A model generated the notes under the pieces. The model saw nothing but the letters and a program-made list of their open reading frames with translations. It had not been told where the DNA came from and made no database searches. From Sphingobacteriaceae bacterium (lineage in GTDB: Bacteria > Bacteroidota > Bacteroidia > Sphingobacteriales > Sphingobacteriaceae), in the NCBI GenBank assembly GCA_017745075.1, contig JAGIAD010000001.1:561291-625290 (forward strand): a stretch of DNA of 64,000 nt. The letters run 5' to 3'. Shown here piece after piece: positions 46,376 through 54,928 of this stretch. The first letter of the stretch is position 1, and each line of letters begins with the position of its first letter. The position numbers and the translations under genes were made by a program.

Positions 46376-47473
46376 ATGAAAATCACCCATACCGAAATAT
46401 ACCGCTTTAGCATACCCATGGAGCCTTTTGTGATTGCCACAGGAACCATGCATTTCGCACAAAATGTGTTGGTACGTATTTACACCGATACCGGAATTCA
46501 TGGTATTGGCGAATGCTCCGCATTTCCGATGATTGTAGGCGAAACGCAGGAAACCTGCATTGCTATGGCTAAAGATTTTGCTGCCATTTTAAAAGGCAAA
46601 GATCCCTTAGACATTCCGGAGCGGATGAACGATTTACTAGGGTATGCCGACCACAACAGTACCATTAAAAGTGCTTTCGATATGGCATTATTTGATATTG
46701 CAGCCAAAAATGCCAAATTACCACTGTATAAATTTCTTGGAGGAACGAAACGCAGTATCGAAACCGATATGACCATTGGCATCGATACGCCGGAGGGAAT
46801 GGCCGCTACAGCTTTAAAATACAAAAGTCAGGGCTGCCGGATTTTAAAAATTAAGCTGGGCAAAAAGGTACATGATGATATAGAAAGGGTAAAACATATC
46901 CGTGAGGCAGTGGGCGAAGATTTGATTTTGCGTCTGGATGCCAACCAGGGCTGGAGTTTTGATGACGCTTTATTCGCTTTAGGCGAATTGGAAAAATACA
47001 ATATTGAGTTTTGTGAACAACCCATGCGCACCTGGTACGATGATAAATTACCCGAACTGAACCTCAATTCGCCGATTAAATTAATGGCTGATGAAAGCTG
47101 TTATAACCACCACGATGCCCGGAAACTGATCAATAGTCAGTCTACCACCTACCTGAACATCAAATTTTCAAAATCCGGAGGTATTTTAGAAGCACAAAAG
47201 ATCCACGAAGAAGCCTTACAACGGGGGGTGAAATGTATGATTGGCAGCATGCTCGAAACGAGGATTGCTTTAAGCGCGAACCTGCATTTTGCTTATGCCA
47301 GTCCGAATGTAGAATTTTTCGACTTAGATACAGCCCTATTGGGGCATTTGGTTGATCCGGTTGTTGGCGGTCTCACTTATAATGGCTACTTTCTTGATGT
47401 TCCCGAAGAAATTGGTATCGGTGCAGAAGCTGATGAATTTTTCTTAGCGGAATGTGAAAGCTGGACTATTTAG
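46376..47473 (+). CDS. Dipeptide epimerase (L-Ala-D/L-Glu epimerase-like)
   Basis: A 365-residue enolase-superfamily enzyme. The start at 46376 (MKITHTEIYRF) is preferred over an in-frame ATG 39 bases upstream. Visible residues: KIK (158-160) with the acid/base Lys, metal ligands D188 (RLDANQGW), E214 (FCEQPM) and D239 (MADES), and the second Lys in NIKFSKSGG (261-269). Family members swap the stereochemistry of the second residue in dipeptides such as Ala-Glu from murein. It is cytoplasmic and monocistronic. Confidence 0.9.
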   Translation: MKITHTEIYRFSIPMEPFVIATGTMHFAQNVLVRIYTDTGIHGIGECSAFPMIVGETQETCIAMAKDFAAILKGKDPLDIPERMNDLLGYADHNSTIKSAFDMALFDIAAKNAKLPLYKFLGGTKRSIETDMTIGIDTPEGMAATALKYKSQGCRILKIKLGKKVHDDIERVKHIREAVGEDLILRLDANQGWSFDDALFALGELEKYNIEFCEQPMRTWYDDKLPELNLNSPIKLMADESCYNHHDARKLINSQSTTYLNIKFSKSGGILEAQKIHEEALQRGVKCMIGSMLETRIALSANLHFAYASPNVEFFDLDTALLGHLVDPVVGGLTYNGYFLDVPEEIGIGAEADEFFLAECESWTI

Positions 47474-47617
47474 TTCAGTTGTTTTATTAGCCATTAGTTC
47501 ATTGGTCATTGGTAGATTAGTTTCCTGATAATGCCAATACATAGTTTAGCGCTTAGCGCCCGGCGGTTGGAGGCGATTAACCGATTTAAACAATTAACCA
47601 GTTAACCCAACTAATGC

Positions 47618-48514
47618 CTAACGAACCAATAACCGGTCAAGCGCCAGGCTATCGCCGTTAAAAGCATTAAAATCGACCACGTGACCGATTCCGTTAATTT
47701 TGGCTTTATCAGAATGCTGCCAAAATTTCCATCGACTTTTGTCCATCCTTAACTTTGGCTGATAATAATGGGCAATCCATAATGGATAATCATCAAAATA
47801 GCCGCTTAAGTAATCATCATAAAATTTAAGCCCGGTATAAACAATGGGCCTGACTTTAGTTTTCATTTCTACATAATTGAGGAAATCAGAAAGCTCTGCC
47901 CTCATTTTTAACGGAGTAACGCCATCTAAAGATTCAATATCTACAACGGGAGGTAAATCGCCTTTCTCGATATTTACCACTTGCAAGAAAAATTTAGCCT
48001 GCGTTTTTCCGTCCTTTTTTGGCCTGAAAAAGTGATATGCGCCGCAAATAATGCCTGCCTTTGGGGCTTCGCGCCAGTTACGCTGAAAATATGGGTCAAC
48101 CAACATTAAGCCTTCCGTGGCTTTGATAAAGGCAAAGCGAATACTCACCTCATCCTCCTTCATTTCTTTTACTTTTGGCCAGTTTATTTTACCCTGATAG
48201 TAAGAAACATCAATCCCGTGAACGGTATATTTTTTTGGGATCCTGATGTTAAAACTTTCATAAGTTCTGTAATTAGGGTCCTGCCCCCAGTCTTTCACCC
48301 AACGCCAGGTAGCCACAAAACTTTTTAATACATAGCCATAATAAAAGGGAGAAAGTAAAATCAACAATAAACCTGCTATTACCAATTTAAGCTGAACGGA
48401 AAGCACCGCTTTCTTTTTTCTGCCTGACGTAGATTTTCTGGTTGCAGGTTTTTTAGCAGCAGGTTTTCTAGCAACCGGGATTTTGTTTGTCGGGGTTCTT
48501 TTATCTGGGGGCAT
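47618..48514 (-). CDS. Membrane-anchored GH25 lysozyme
   Basis: A 298-residue protein from the ATG at 48514; an earlier in-frame ATG at 48568 adds 18 unrelated residues. Residues 1-36 are very basic (PVARKPAAKKPATRKST) and are followed by one membrane helix (about 42-63). The GH25 domain runs from about 97 to the end: D102 (GIDVSYYQG) and D192/E194 (PPVVDIES) are the catalytic acids. It cuts the glycan backbone of peptidoglycan. The topology (basic tail inside, enzyme in the periplasm) suggests self-wall remodelling rather than secretion. Confidence 0.88.
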   Translation of the reverse strand: MPPDKRTPTNKIPVARKPAAKKPATRKSTSGRKKKAVLSVQLKLVIAGLLLILLSPFYYGYVLKSFVATWRWVKDWGQDPNYRTYESFNIRIPKKYTVHGIDVSYYQGKINWPKVKEMKEDEVSIRFAFIKATEGLMLVDPYFQRNWREAPKAGIICGAYHFFRPKKDGKTQAKFFLQVVNIEKGDLPPVVDIESLDGVTPLKMRAELSDFLNYVEMKTKVRPIVYTGLKFYDDYLSGYFDDYPLWIAHYYQPKLRMDKSRWKFWQHSDKAKINGIGHVVDFNAFNGDSLALDRLLVR

Positions 48515-48652
48515 TTGATCTTTTTCCGGATGCAAATTTGTAAAAATTATGGAATATTTTTCGCTCAACTTTTTTAGTTTAACAAAGGATATGGAATTCA
48601 GATGATTAATTAATACCTGGCTTTTGGTATTTTTACAGCATCCGGAAATACC

Positions 48653-49879
48653 ATGTTCAAACTCATTTTTAATACCTATAAAGCATCTTTTAGCGGCCTC
48701 AGTCGCGAAACCTGGTTATTGAGCATCGTAATGATGTTTAACAGATGTGGCAGCATGGCTGTTCCATTTATGGGTTTATATGTTACTCAAAGTTTACACC
48801 GGTCTGAAATGGATGCAGGTTTAATCATCACCTTATTTGGTGTGGGTTCTATTTTAGGTTCGGCAACCGGAGGTAAACTAACCGACATGATCGGTTTCAG
48901 GCCGGTGCAAATCCTATCATCCGTTATCGGGGGATTGTTGTTCATCTTATTTTCTACCATTACCCATTTTTCTACCCTGTGTGTATTGGCAGTTGTGATC
49001 AGCTTTTTTTCTGAAGCCTTCAGGCCTGCAAATTTTACAGCAGTGGCCCATTATGCAAAAGAAGATACCATTACCCGCTCCTATTCATTAAACCGTTTGG
49101 CGGTAAATATCGGTTGGTCGGCCGGGATTAGCCTGGCCGGTATTGTTGCCTCTATTAACTACAAGCTTTTGTTTATTGTAGAAGGTTCTGTAAGTATACT
49201 GGTGGGGCTCTCTATTCTGCTTTTGTTGCCTAAAGTGAAAGATTTTATCAAAAAAGCGAAAGAAACGCGTAGTAACATGGTTATTTTAAAACCCTGGGAA
49301 GATGGTTTTTATGTAAAATTTATTCTTTTAACCACCCTGTTTATTACCTGCGCTTTCCTGATGTTCAGGGTTGTACCCGTATTTTTTAAAGAACAATGGC
49401 ACATCAACGAATTTGCCATCGGAATTATTATCGGCTTAAACGGTGCAATAATCGCGCTCTTCGAAATGATTATGATCAATAAAATTGAAAAGAAAAAGTC
49501 GCCCATGTTTTTCATCATTATCGGCGCAATTTTCTTTTCTGTTTCTTACCTGCTGTTAAGCGCACCGGTTATTTTTCATGTCGTATCAGCCGCATTAACC
49601 ATTGTAACTTTTACAATCGGCGAAATGTTTGTACTGCCATTTATAAATACCATTGTAATTAGCAGGAGTAATGCCCATAACAGGGGCTTATATGCAGCAG
49701 GTTATACATTGAGTTGGTCTTGTGCGCAAGTTATCGGACCATATTTTGGTTTTTTAATTGCCAAACAATTTGGTTATAACTGGCTCTGGTTCGGATTGGC
49801 GTGTATTCTTTTGCTTTGTGCCTATGGTTTTAGTGTGCTTAACAAACGCCAGCAGCAACCCGTATTAAAAGCAAATTAG
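48653..49879 (+). CDS. MFS transporter
   Basis: A 408-residue inner-membrane protein with about 12 hydrophobic helices. The first-loop MFS motif appears as GGKLTDMIGFRP (about 84-95), and SEAFRPANFTAVAHYA follows helix 4. The substrate is not deducible; drug or sugar efflux are possible. It is divergent from the GH25 gene. Confidence 0.85.
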   Translation: MFKLIFNTYKASFSGLSRETWLLSIVMMFNRCGSMAVPFMGLYVTQSLHRSEMDAGLIITLFGVGSILGSATGGKLTDMIGFRPVQILSSVIGGLLFILFSTITHFSTLCVLAVVISFFSEAFRPANFTAVAHYAKEDTITRSYSLNRLAVNIGWSAGISLAGIVASINYKLLFIVEGSVSILVGLSILLLLPKVKDFIKKAKETRSNMVILKPWEDGFYVKFILLTTLFITCAFLMFRVVPVFFKEQWHINEFAIGIIIGLNGAIIALFEMIMINKIEKKKSPMFFIIIGAIFFSVSYLLLSAPVIFHVVSAALTIVTFTIGEMFVLPFINTIVISRSNAHNRGLYAAGYTLSWSCAQVIGPYFGFLIAKQFGYNWLWFGLACILLLCAYGFSVLNKRQQQPVLKAN

Positions 49880-49911
49880 TTTACGGTTGGTAAATTGCCA
49901 ACTGTAAACTA
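49878..49911. terminator. Hairpin between convergent MFS and GH43 genes
   Basis: AGTTTACGGTTGG pairs with CCAACTGTAAACT with one mismatch; T runs on either side are weak, so it may be a terminator or only a palindrome. Confidence 0.5.
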
Positions 49912-49934
49912 AAACTGTTTGCTGAAAAGTCAGA

Positions 49935-50915
49935 TTATTTAACTTTTTGTGCCTTAACACCTTCGTTGGTAATTTTTACCGGTAAAATCATTCCATTAGT
50001 ATCGAATTTCATTTCATCAATACAGGTAACACGGTGATTTCCGTCGGTTTCGGTTAAAGGCCTGCGGTGATACACGATATAATAGGCACCTTTTTTCTCG
50101 TTGATAATTACTGAATGATGCCCTGCACCGGTTGCAATAGCTGGATCTTGTTTTAATATTTTACCAACGCGTTTAAAAGGCCCGAAGGGCGAATCGCCAA
50201 TGGCATAAGCCACAGAATAATCCGGACCGGTCCAACCACCCTCGCTCCACATGAAATAATATTTACCGTTCCTGATAAACATATAAGGTCCTTCAACATA
50301 ATTGTCGGGCGTAATTTCTTTAAAGGTTGTGCCATCTTCAAAAGGCAAAAACCCACTGAAATCTTTATTCAGTTTGGCAATATTGCAATGTTTCCATCCA
50401 CCATAAATTAAATAGTACTGCCCGTCTTTATCTTTAAATACAAACTGATCAATAGGTTGTGCACCGTTGTAGAATTTATCAACCAAGGGTTTACCTAAAT
50501 GGTCTTTATAAGGTCCCTCAGGTTTATCGGCCACTGCTACTCCAATCCCGCCGGTTTCCTGATCGTTCTGAATATCGTTGGCACCGAAAAACAAATAGTA
50601 TTTTTTGTCTTTTTGAACAATTGCCGGTGCCCACATCGCTTTATTTGCCCACTTTACGGCTGCAGTATCTAAAATACGAGGATGTTTTTCCCATTTCACC
50701 AGATCATCAGACGAAAAGGCGTCTAAAAATACCTGTTCCCTGTACTTTGCCGAATAAGTTGGGTAAACCCAGTATTTATTGTTGAATATAGCTGCGTCGG
50801 GATCTGCATACCAACCTTTAAAAATTGGGTTTCCAGATTGCTTAATCGTTTTAGTATCCTGAGCAAAAGAAGCGATACCGGATAAAAGTAAAAGAGATGA
50901 GAATAAATATTTCAT
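49935..50915 (-). CDS. Secreted GH43 glycosidase
   Basis: A 326-residue five-bladed propeller enzyme with signal peptide (1-19, ending SFAQ). The three acids of GH43 are visible: D38 (YADPD), D156 (PIDQFVF) and E208 (YVEGPY). It would release arabinose or xylose from plant cell-wall polysaccharides, or act on another furanoside. It is a lone gene, in contrast to the usual PUL arrangement. The upstream region is full of repeats. Confidence 0.9.
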   Translation of the reverse strand: MKYLFSSLLLLSGIASFAQDTKTIKQSGNPIFKGWYADPDAAIFNNKYWVYPTYSAKYREQVFLDAFSSDDLVKWEKHPRILDTAAVKWANKAMWAPAIVQKDKKYYLFFGANDIQNDQETGGIGVAVADKPEGPYKDHLGKPLVDKFYNGAQPIDQFVFKDKDGQYYLIYGGWKHCNIAKLNKDFSGFLPFEDGTTFKEITPDNYVEGPYMFIRNGKYYFMWSEGGWTGPDYSVAYAIGDSPFGPFKRVGKILKQDPAIATGAGHHSVIINEKKGAYYIVYHRRPLTETDGNHRVTCIDEMKFDTNGMILPVKITNEGVKAQKVK

Positions 50916-50944
50916 GGGTACAAGTTAGAAAAAAATCTGTGGTT

Positions 50945-51710
50945 TAAAAATTTGACGTTCTGTTTAACCGCAAAGTGCACGAAGGAAGCGCGCAAAGCAA
51001 GCTGTCTGCATATTATTTATCCAATTGCTAAAACAATTAACCACAGAGCACGCTGAGTGAAAGCACAGAGAACATTATGCTGACTAGGAGCTACAAGCCA
51101 AAGTTAAATAAACCCGACTGCAGCGGATAGCCCGGAATGGAGAGAAACGAAATGAGGACTAGAAGCGAATGGCGGGGCGAAAGCATCTATGGAACACAGA
51201 ACGTTCATTTTCAGAAATATATTAAACAATTAACCACAGAGGGAACAGAGGCGGTGCACAGAGCACACTAAGTTTGGCCATAGATAAAATCTGGCGCATT
51301 TAACCGCAAAGAACGCTGAGTTTCAAACTTAAAATTGTTTTTTTTGGAAAGCAGTTGCAGTGCTTTGTCGGTTTCGACAGCCCCGCTCCCGTTCCTGCTC
51401 CGATGAAGAATCGGGAGCATCCACTCAGATCGGGTTTAGGTAGCAGGGATAGCAATGTTATTAACGTTTTAAAGCAAATGCCAGGAACAAGCCTTGCCTA
51501 TAAGAGAAACATTGTTCAATAAACCCGAAAGCAGCGGATAGCTCGGAATGAAGAGAAAACAAAATGAGGACTAGAAGCGAATGGCGGGACGAAAGTACCT
51601 ATGAAAAACAAACCGCTCGTTTTCAAAAAAAATCCCTGCTTATTTAAAAAATAGGCAGGGATGGTCTTCGACTCCGCTCAGACTGACTTTATCGGCTCCG
51701 CTCGAAATGA
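50945..51710. repeat. Cluster of dispersed repeats between the GH43 and M20 genes
   Basis: Half-site repeats TTTAACCGCAAAG (50941 and 51299) and ATTAACCACAGAG (51038 and 51230) alternate with two ~110-base copies of another element at 51107 and 51519 that share AAACCCGA, GCAGCGGATAGC, ATGAGGACTAGAAGCGAATG and GGCGGG in order. 51662-51713 holds a small CTTCGACTCCGCTCAG / CGGCTCCGCTCGAAATGACG element. I see no gene. Confidence 0.7.
51625..51662 (-). terminator. Terminator of the M20 dipeptidase gene
   Basis: On the minus strand ATCCCTGCCTATT pairs with AATAAGCAGGGAT and is followed by eight T. Confidence 0.8.
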
Positions 51711-51720
51711 CGGATTTTTT

Positions 51721-53091
51721 CTATTTGCTCAGCTCGGCGAAATATTTATGGAATAAAGGCAAAGTTTCAATTCCTTTATAATAATTGTAAACATCGTATT
51801 TCTCGTTCGGAGAATGTAAAGCATCGCTATCTAAACCGAAACCAAAAAGTACCGATTTAATACCCAAAACATCTTCAAACAAAGCTACAATCGGAATACT
51901 ACCTCCACCGCGTGTTGGGATCGCTGTTTTACCGAAACTATCTTCGATGGCTTTTTCAGCAGCCTTATATGCTATACTATCTGTTGGGGTTACCACCGGC
52001 TCGCCACCGTGGTGCGGTGTAACCTTTACCTTTACATTTTTAGGCGCAATGCTTTCAAAATGTTTGGTAAAGATCTCGGCAATTTCTTCTGAGTTTTGAT
52101 TAGGTACCAGACGCATCGAAATTTTGGCGTTCGCTTTACTTGGTAACACCGTTTTTGCCCCTTCGCCAATATAGCCACTCCATATTCCGTTCACTTCTAA
52201 AGTTGGACGGGTACCTGTACGCTCTAAAGTAGAATAACCTTTTTCGCCCCAAACTTCTTCAATATCAAGATCCTTTTTATATTCTGCTTCATCATAAGGG
52301 GCAGAATTCAAAGCTTTTTTCTCTTCATCCGTTAATTCTACCACTTTATCGTAAAAAGCAGGGATAGTGATGTGGTTATTTTCGTCGTGCAATGAAGCGA
52401 TCATTTTGCAAAGGATGGTTGCCGGGTTAGCTACTGCCCCACCATAAACACCTGAGTGTAAATCACGGTTCGGTCCAACCACTTCAACTTCCATATAAGC
52501 TAAACCGCGCAAACCGGTTTCGATTGATGGGTGCTCCATACTAATCATCGAAGTATCTGAAATTAAAACCACATCTGCTTTTAAACGTTCAGCATTGTCT
52601 TTTACAAAGATACCGAGATTTGCAGAGCCCACCTCCTCTTCGCCTTCGATCATAAATTTAACGTTGCAGGCCAAAGTATTGGTTTCCATCATCAGCTCGA
52701 AAGCCTTAACATGCATGTAAAACTGCCCCTTATCATCGCAGGCACCGCGGGCATAAATTTTGCCATCGCGTATTGTAGGCTCGAAAGGCGGCGTATGCCA
52801 AAGTTCTAACGGATCAGCAGGTTGAACATCATAGTGACCATATATTAAAACGGTTGGTAAAGCAGTATCTATAATTTTTTCGCCATATACAATCGGGTAA
52901 CCGGCTGTCGGACAGACCTCAACATTATCTGCGCCGGCATCCTTTAATTTCTGCGCAACATAATCGGCAGTTTTTAAAACATCGCCTTTGTATTTCGGAT
53001 CAGCACTAACCGATGGAAAACGCAACAACTCAAACAGCTCATCTAAAAAACGTTGCTTGTGCGTTTCTACGTAATTTTTAATTTCTTGCAT
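51721..53091 (-). CDS. M20-family dipeptidase
   Basis: A 456-residue zinc peptidase. The start at 53091 (MQEIKNYVETHK) is preferred; an upstream ATG at 53127 would place 12 extra residues over the promoter. Ligands: H86 and D88 (YGHYDVQPAD), D119-D120 (GACDDKGQ), E151-E152 (GEEEVGS), and the dimerisation lid between about 200 and 320. It splits dipeptides in the cytoplasm, fitting as the last step after the envelope peptidases. Confidence 0.92.
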   Translation of the reverse strand: MQEIKNYVETHKQRFLDELFELLRFPSVSADPKYKGDVLKTADYVAQKLKDAGADNVEVCPTAGYPIVYGEKIIDTALPTVLIYGHYDVQPADPLELWHTPPFEPTIRDGKIYARGACDDKGQFYMHVKAFELMMETNTLACNVKFMIEGEEEVGSANLGIFVKDNAERLKADVVLISDTSMISMEHPSIETGLRGLAYMEVEVVGPNRDLHSGVYGGAVANPATILCKMIASLHDENNHITIPAFYDKVVELTDEEKKALNSAPYDEAEYKKDLDIEEVWGEKGYSTLERTGTRPTLEVNGIWSGYIGEGAKTVLPSKANAKISMRLVPNQNSEEIAEIFTKHFESIAPKNVKVKVTPHHGGEPVVTPTDSIAYKAAEKAIEDSFGKTAIPTRGGGSIPIVALFEDVLGIKSVLFGFGLDSDALHSPNEKYDVYNYYKGIETLPLFHKYFAELSK

Positions 53092-53108
53092 AACAAAATG
53101 AATTTGGA

Positions 53109-53116
53109 CAAATATA
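53109..53116 (-). promoter_or_regulatory. -7 element (TATATTTG) of the M20 gene
   Basis: An exact TAnnTTTG on the minus strand, with initiation near 53103, only about 12 bases before the start codon at 53091, which supports that start. Confidence 0.5.
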
Positions 53117-53172
53117 GGCTTTACCAAATAAATGGCCTAAAAGTCGATACAAATTATAACTTTCGCCAAGTA

Positions 53173-53202
53173 AGGTTCAGGCACATTCCTGAACCTATTT
53201 TT
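53173..53202 (+). terminator. Orphan terminator-like hairpin
   Basis: AGGTTCAGG / CCTGAACCT hairpin followed by ATTTTTTA on the plus strand, although no plus-strand gene ends nearby. Confidence 0.4.
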
Positions 53203-53348
53203 TAAACCCGCACACGTCTGTTAACAAATACAAAAAAATAATTTATTGTTTGTAAAAAAGAAAGAAGTACAGTATCATTTATATTTACTTTTTTGTAAAT
53301 TGCGCCCTTAACAGATATCCTTAAATCCTGTAAGAAAGAATTTTAACA

Positions 53349-54323
53349 ATGAAGTTTAGCGCAAAAGTATTTTTATCTCTGCTGCTGCTTCTGTTTGTCT
53401 GCATGTATTCTTTCGCTCAGGGCCAGAATCCTACCCGTGTAAGCTGCCCTGAAGCAGCTCAATACTACTCAAAAGACAGTATCAATATTGTAACGTTTGG
53501 AGCAAGCACTGTTGAGGGGGTAAAAGGTCTTGGTTTTCAAACTATGCTACAGAACAATTTTTTAAATTGTTATGCAAATAAGGTAGTTGATATTACCAAC
53601 CATGGTATTGGCGGTCAGACTACTTTTCAGGGCCTGCTCAGGATTGATAACGCAATAGCCAATAGAACAGGTTTTATAGTGATTGATATGGGCATTAATG
53701 ATGCGCTTTCAATTGCTGCCGGCAAAGGAAGTGTAGCCGAAACCGTTGCTAATATGAGGGTTTTAATTACAGCAAGCCTAAAACAAAAATTAGTCCCGAT
53801 TTTGTGTACGCTTCAGTTTGTAGACGACAGGACCAATAAAAGTTATGTTGCTGTAAATACCAATATTAGGAACATTAACACTGCATATAAAAAGTTGGCT
53901 TTGGAGTATAAAATATATTTAGCCGATATAAATGCAGTAATGAGACGCGATTTCAGCTTATATCAGGATGCCTTCCATCCAAATGCCCGCGGCTACAGGT
54001 TGGTAAGTTATGTGATTTTTGATACGATTAACAAGGCTATTTTCGATAAATTCCTAAAGTTCACCGTTTCTCAGAATTATCCTAATCCTGCAGCCATGCA
54101 GACTTTTATTGATGTGGTTTTACCCGAATCGGATAAACTTAACATACAGATTTATGACTTAATGGGCCGATTGGTTAAAACTGTGGTAAACGAGTACCTG
54201 AATACGGGTAAGCATACTTTAGAAATCAATACCTCTACTTTCGTTCCTGGCATTTACTTCTTTAAAATCTCCTCAGATTCAGGACAATATAACAGTGTAA
54301 AAAAGTTTATTGTAGCGAGGTAA
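53349..54323 (+). CDS. T9SS-exported SGNH/GDSL hydrolase
   Basis: A 324-residue protein with signal peptide (about 1-24, ending SFAQG). The SGNH domain shows block I TFGASTVEG with S53, block II NHGIGGQTT, block III GIND and block V DAFHPN (Asp and His). Residues from about 240 form a type A T9SS sorting domain (NYPNPAAMQTFIDV, YDLMGRLVK, KKFIVAR at the end). It is a secreted esterase or acetylhydrolase of unknown substrate. Together with the S8 protease it shows that the organism uses T9SS. Confidence 0.88.
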   Translation: MKFSAKVFLSLLLLLFVCMYSFAQGQNPTRVSCPEAAQYYSKDSINIVTFGASTVEGVKGLGFQTMLQNNFLNCYANKVVDITNHGIGGQTTFQGLLRIDNAIANRTGFIVIDMGINDALSIAAGKGSVAETVANMRVLITASLKQKLVPILCTLQFVDDRTNKSYVAVNTNIRNINTAYKKLALEYKIYLADINAVMRRDFSLYQDAFHPNARGYRLVSYVIFDTINKAIFDKFLKFTVSQNYPNPAAMQTFIDVVLPESDKLNIQIYDLMGRLVKTVVNEYLNTGKHTLEINTSTFVPGIYFFKISSDSGQYNSVKKFIVAR

Positions 54324-54379
54324 CAAAAGATTTAAAGATTAGTCTATTCAATAGATTAATATGATTTGTACCTTTAAAT

Positions 54380-54928
54380 ATGAGCACTGAGACATTTTTT
54401 ACCAATGAAGTTATTGATCTTGATCTTCTCCCAAAATATGAAGAAATTCAATTAAACCGGCCACATCCCGATTATTGGAAAATCATCTGCATAAACTTAT
54501 CGATCTTTTTTGGCCTGTTAGGACTTGGATTGGGTTCTCTTCTGTTATTTGTTGATGAATTTAAACCCAATGCTGTATGGATTATACCTGTTTACCTGGC
54601 TTTAATCATTATTTTTTTCCTTCTTTTCCGTTTAAGTTTTAAAAAACGCGGTTATGCAGTACGTACTCATGACGTAATCTATAAAAGTGGAATTATAGCC
54701 GAATCGACCACAATTGTTCCTTTAAACAGGATCCAGCACATCGAGTTAAACGAAGGCATTTTTTCGCGGATATATAAATTAGGATCACTGCAGTTATTTA
54801 CCGCAGGTGGCCAAAGCGGGCATATCCACATTTCGGGTGTAGCAATTGAGGAGGCAAAAAGCATCAGGGACTTACTTTTGAAAAAATTAGAGCTGCTGGA
54901 AAACCCAATAACCGAAACAGAAGCGTAA
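54380..54928 (+). CDS. YdbS-like PH-domain membrane protein
   Basis: A 182-residue protein with two membrane helices (about 38-60 and 66-88) followed by one bacterial PH (bPH2) domain (about 95-165: VIYKSGIIAESTTIVPLNRIQHIE in part, QLFTAGGQSG). Its stop codon overlaps the next ATG by one base. The pair matches YdbS/YdbT of Bacillus, linked there to resistance to some antimicrobials and to membrane stress. Their mechanism is not known. Confidence 0.85.
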   Translation: MSTETFFTNEVIDLDLLPKYEEIQLNRPHPDYWKIICINLSIFFGLLGLGLGSLLLFVDEFKPNAVWIIPVYLALIIIFFLLFRLSFKKRGYAVRTHDVIYKSGIIAESTTIVPLNRIQHIELNEGIFSRIYKLGSLQLFTAGGQSGHIHISGVAIEEAKSIRDLLLKKLELLENPITETEA

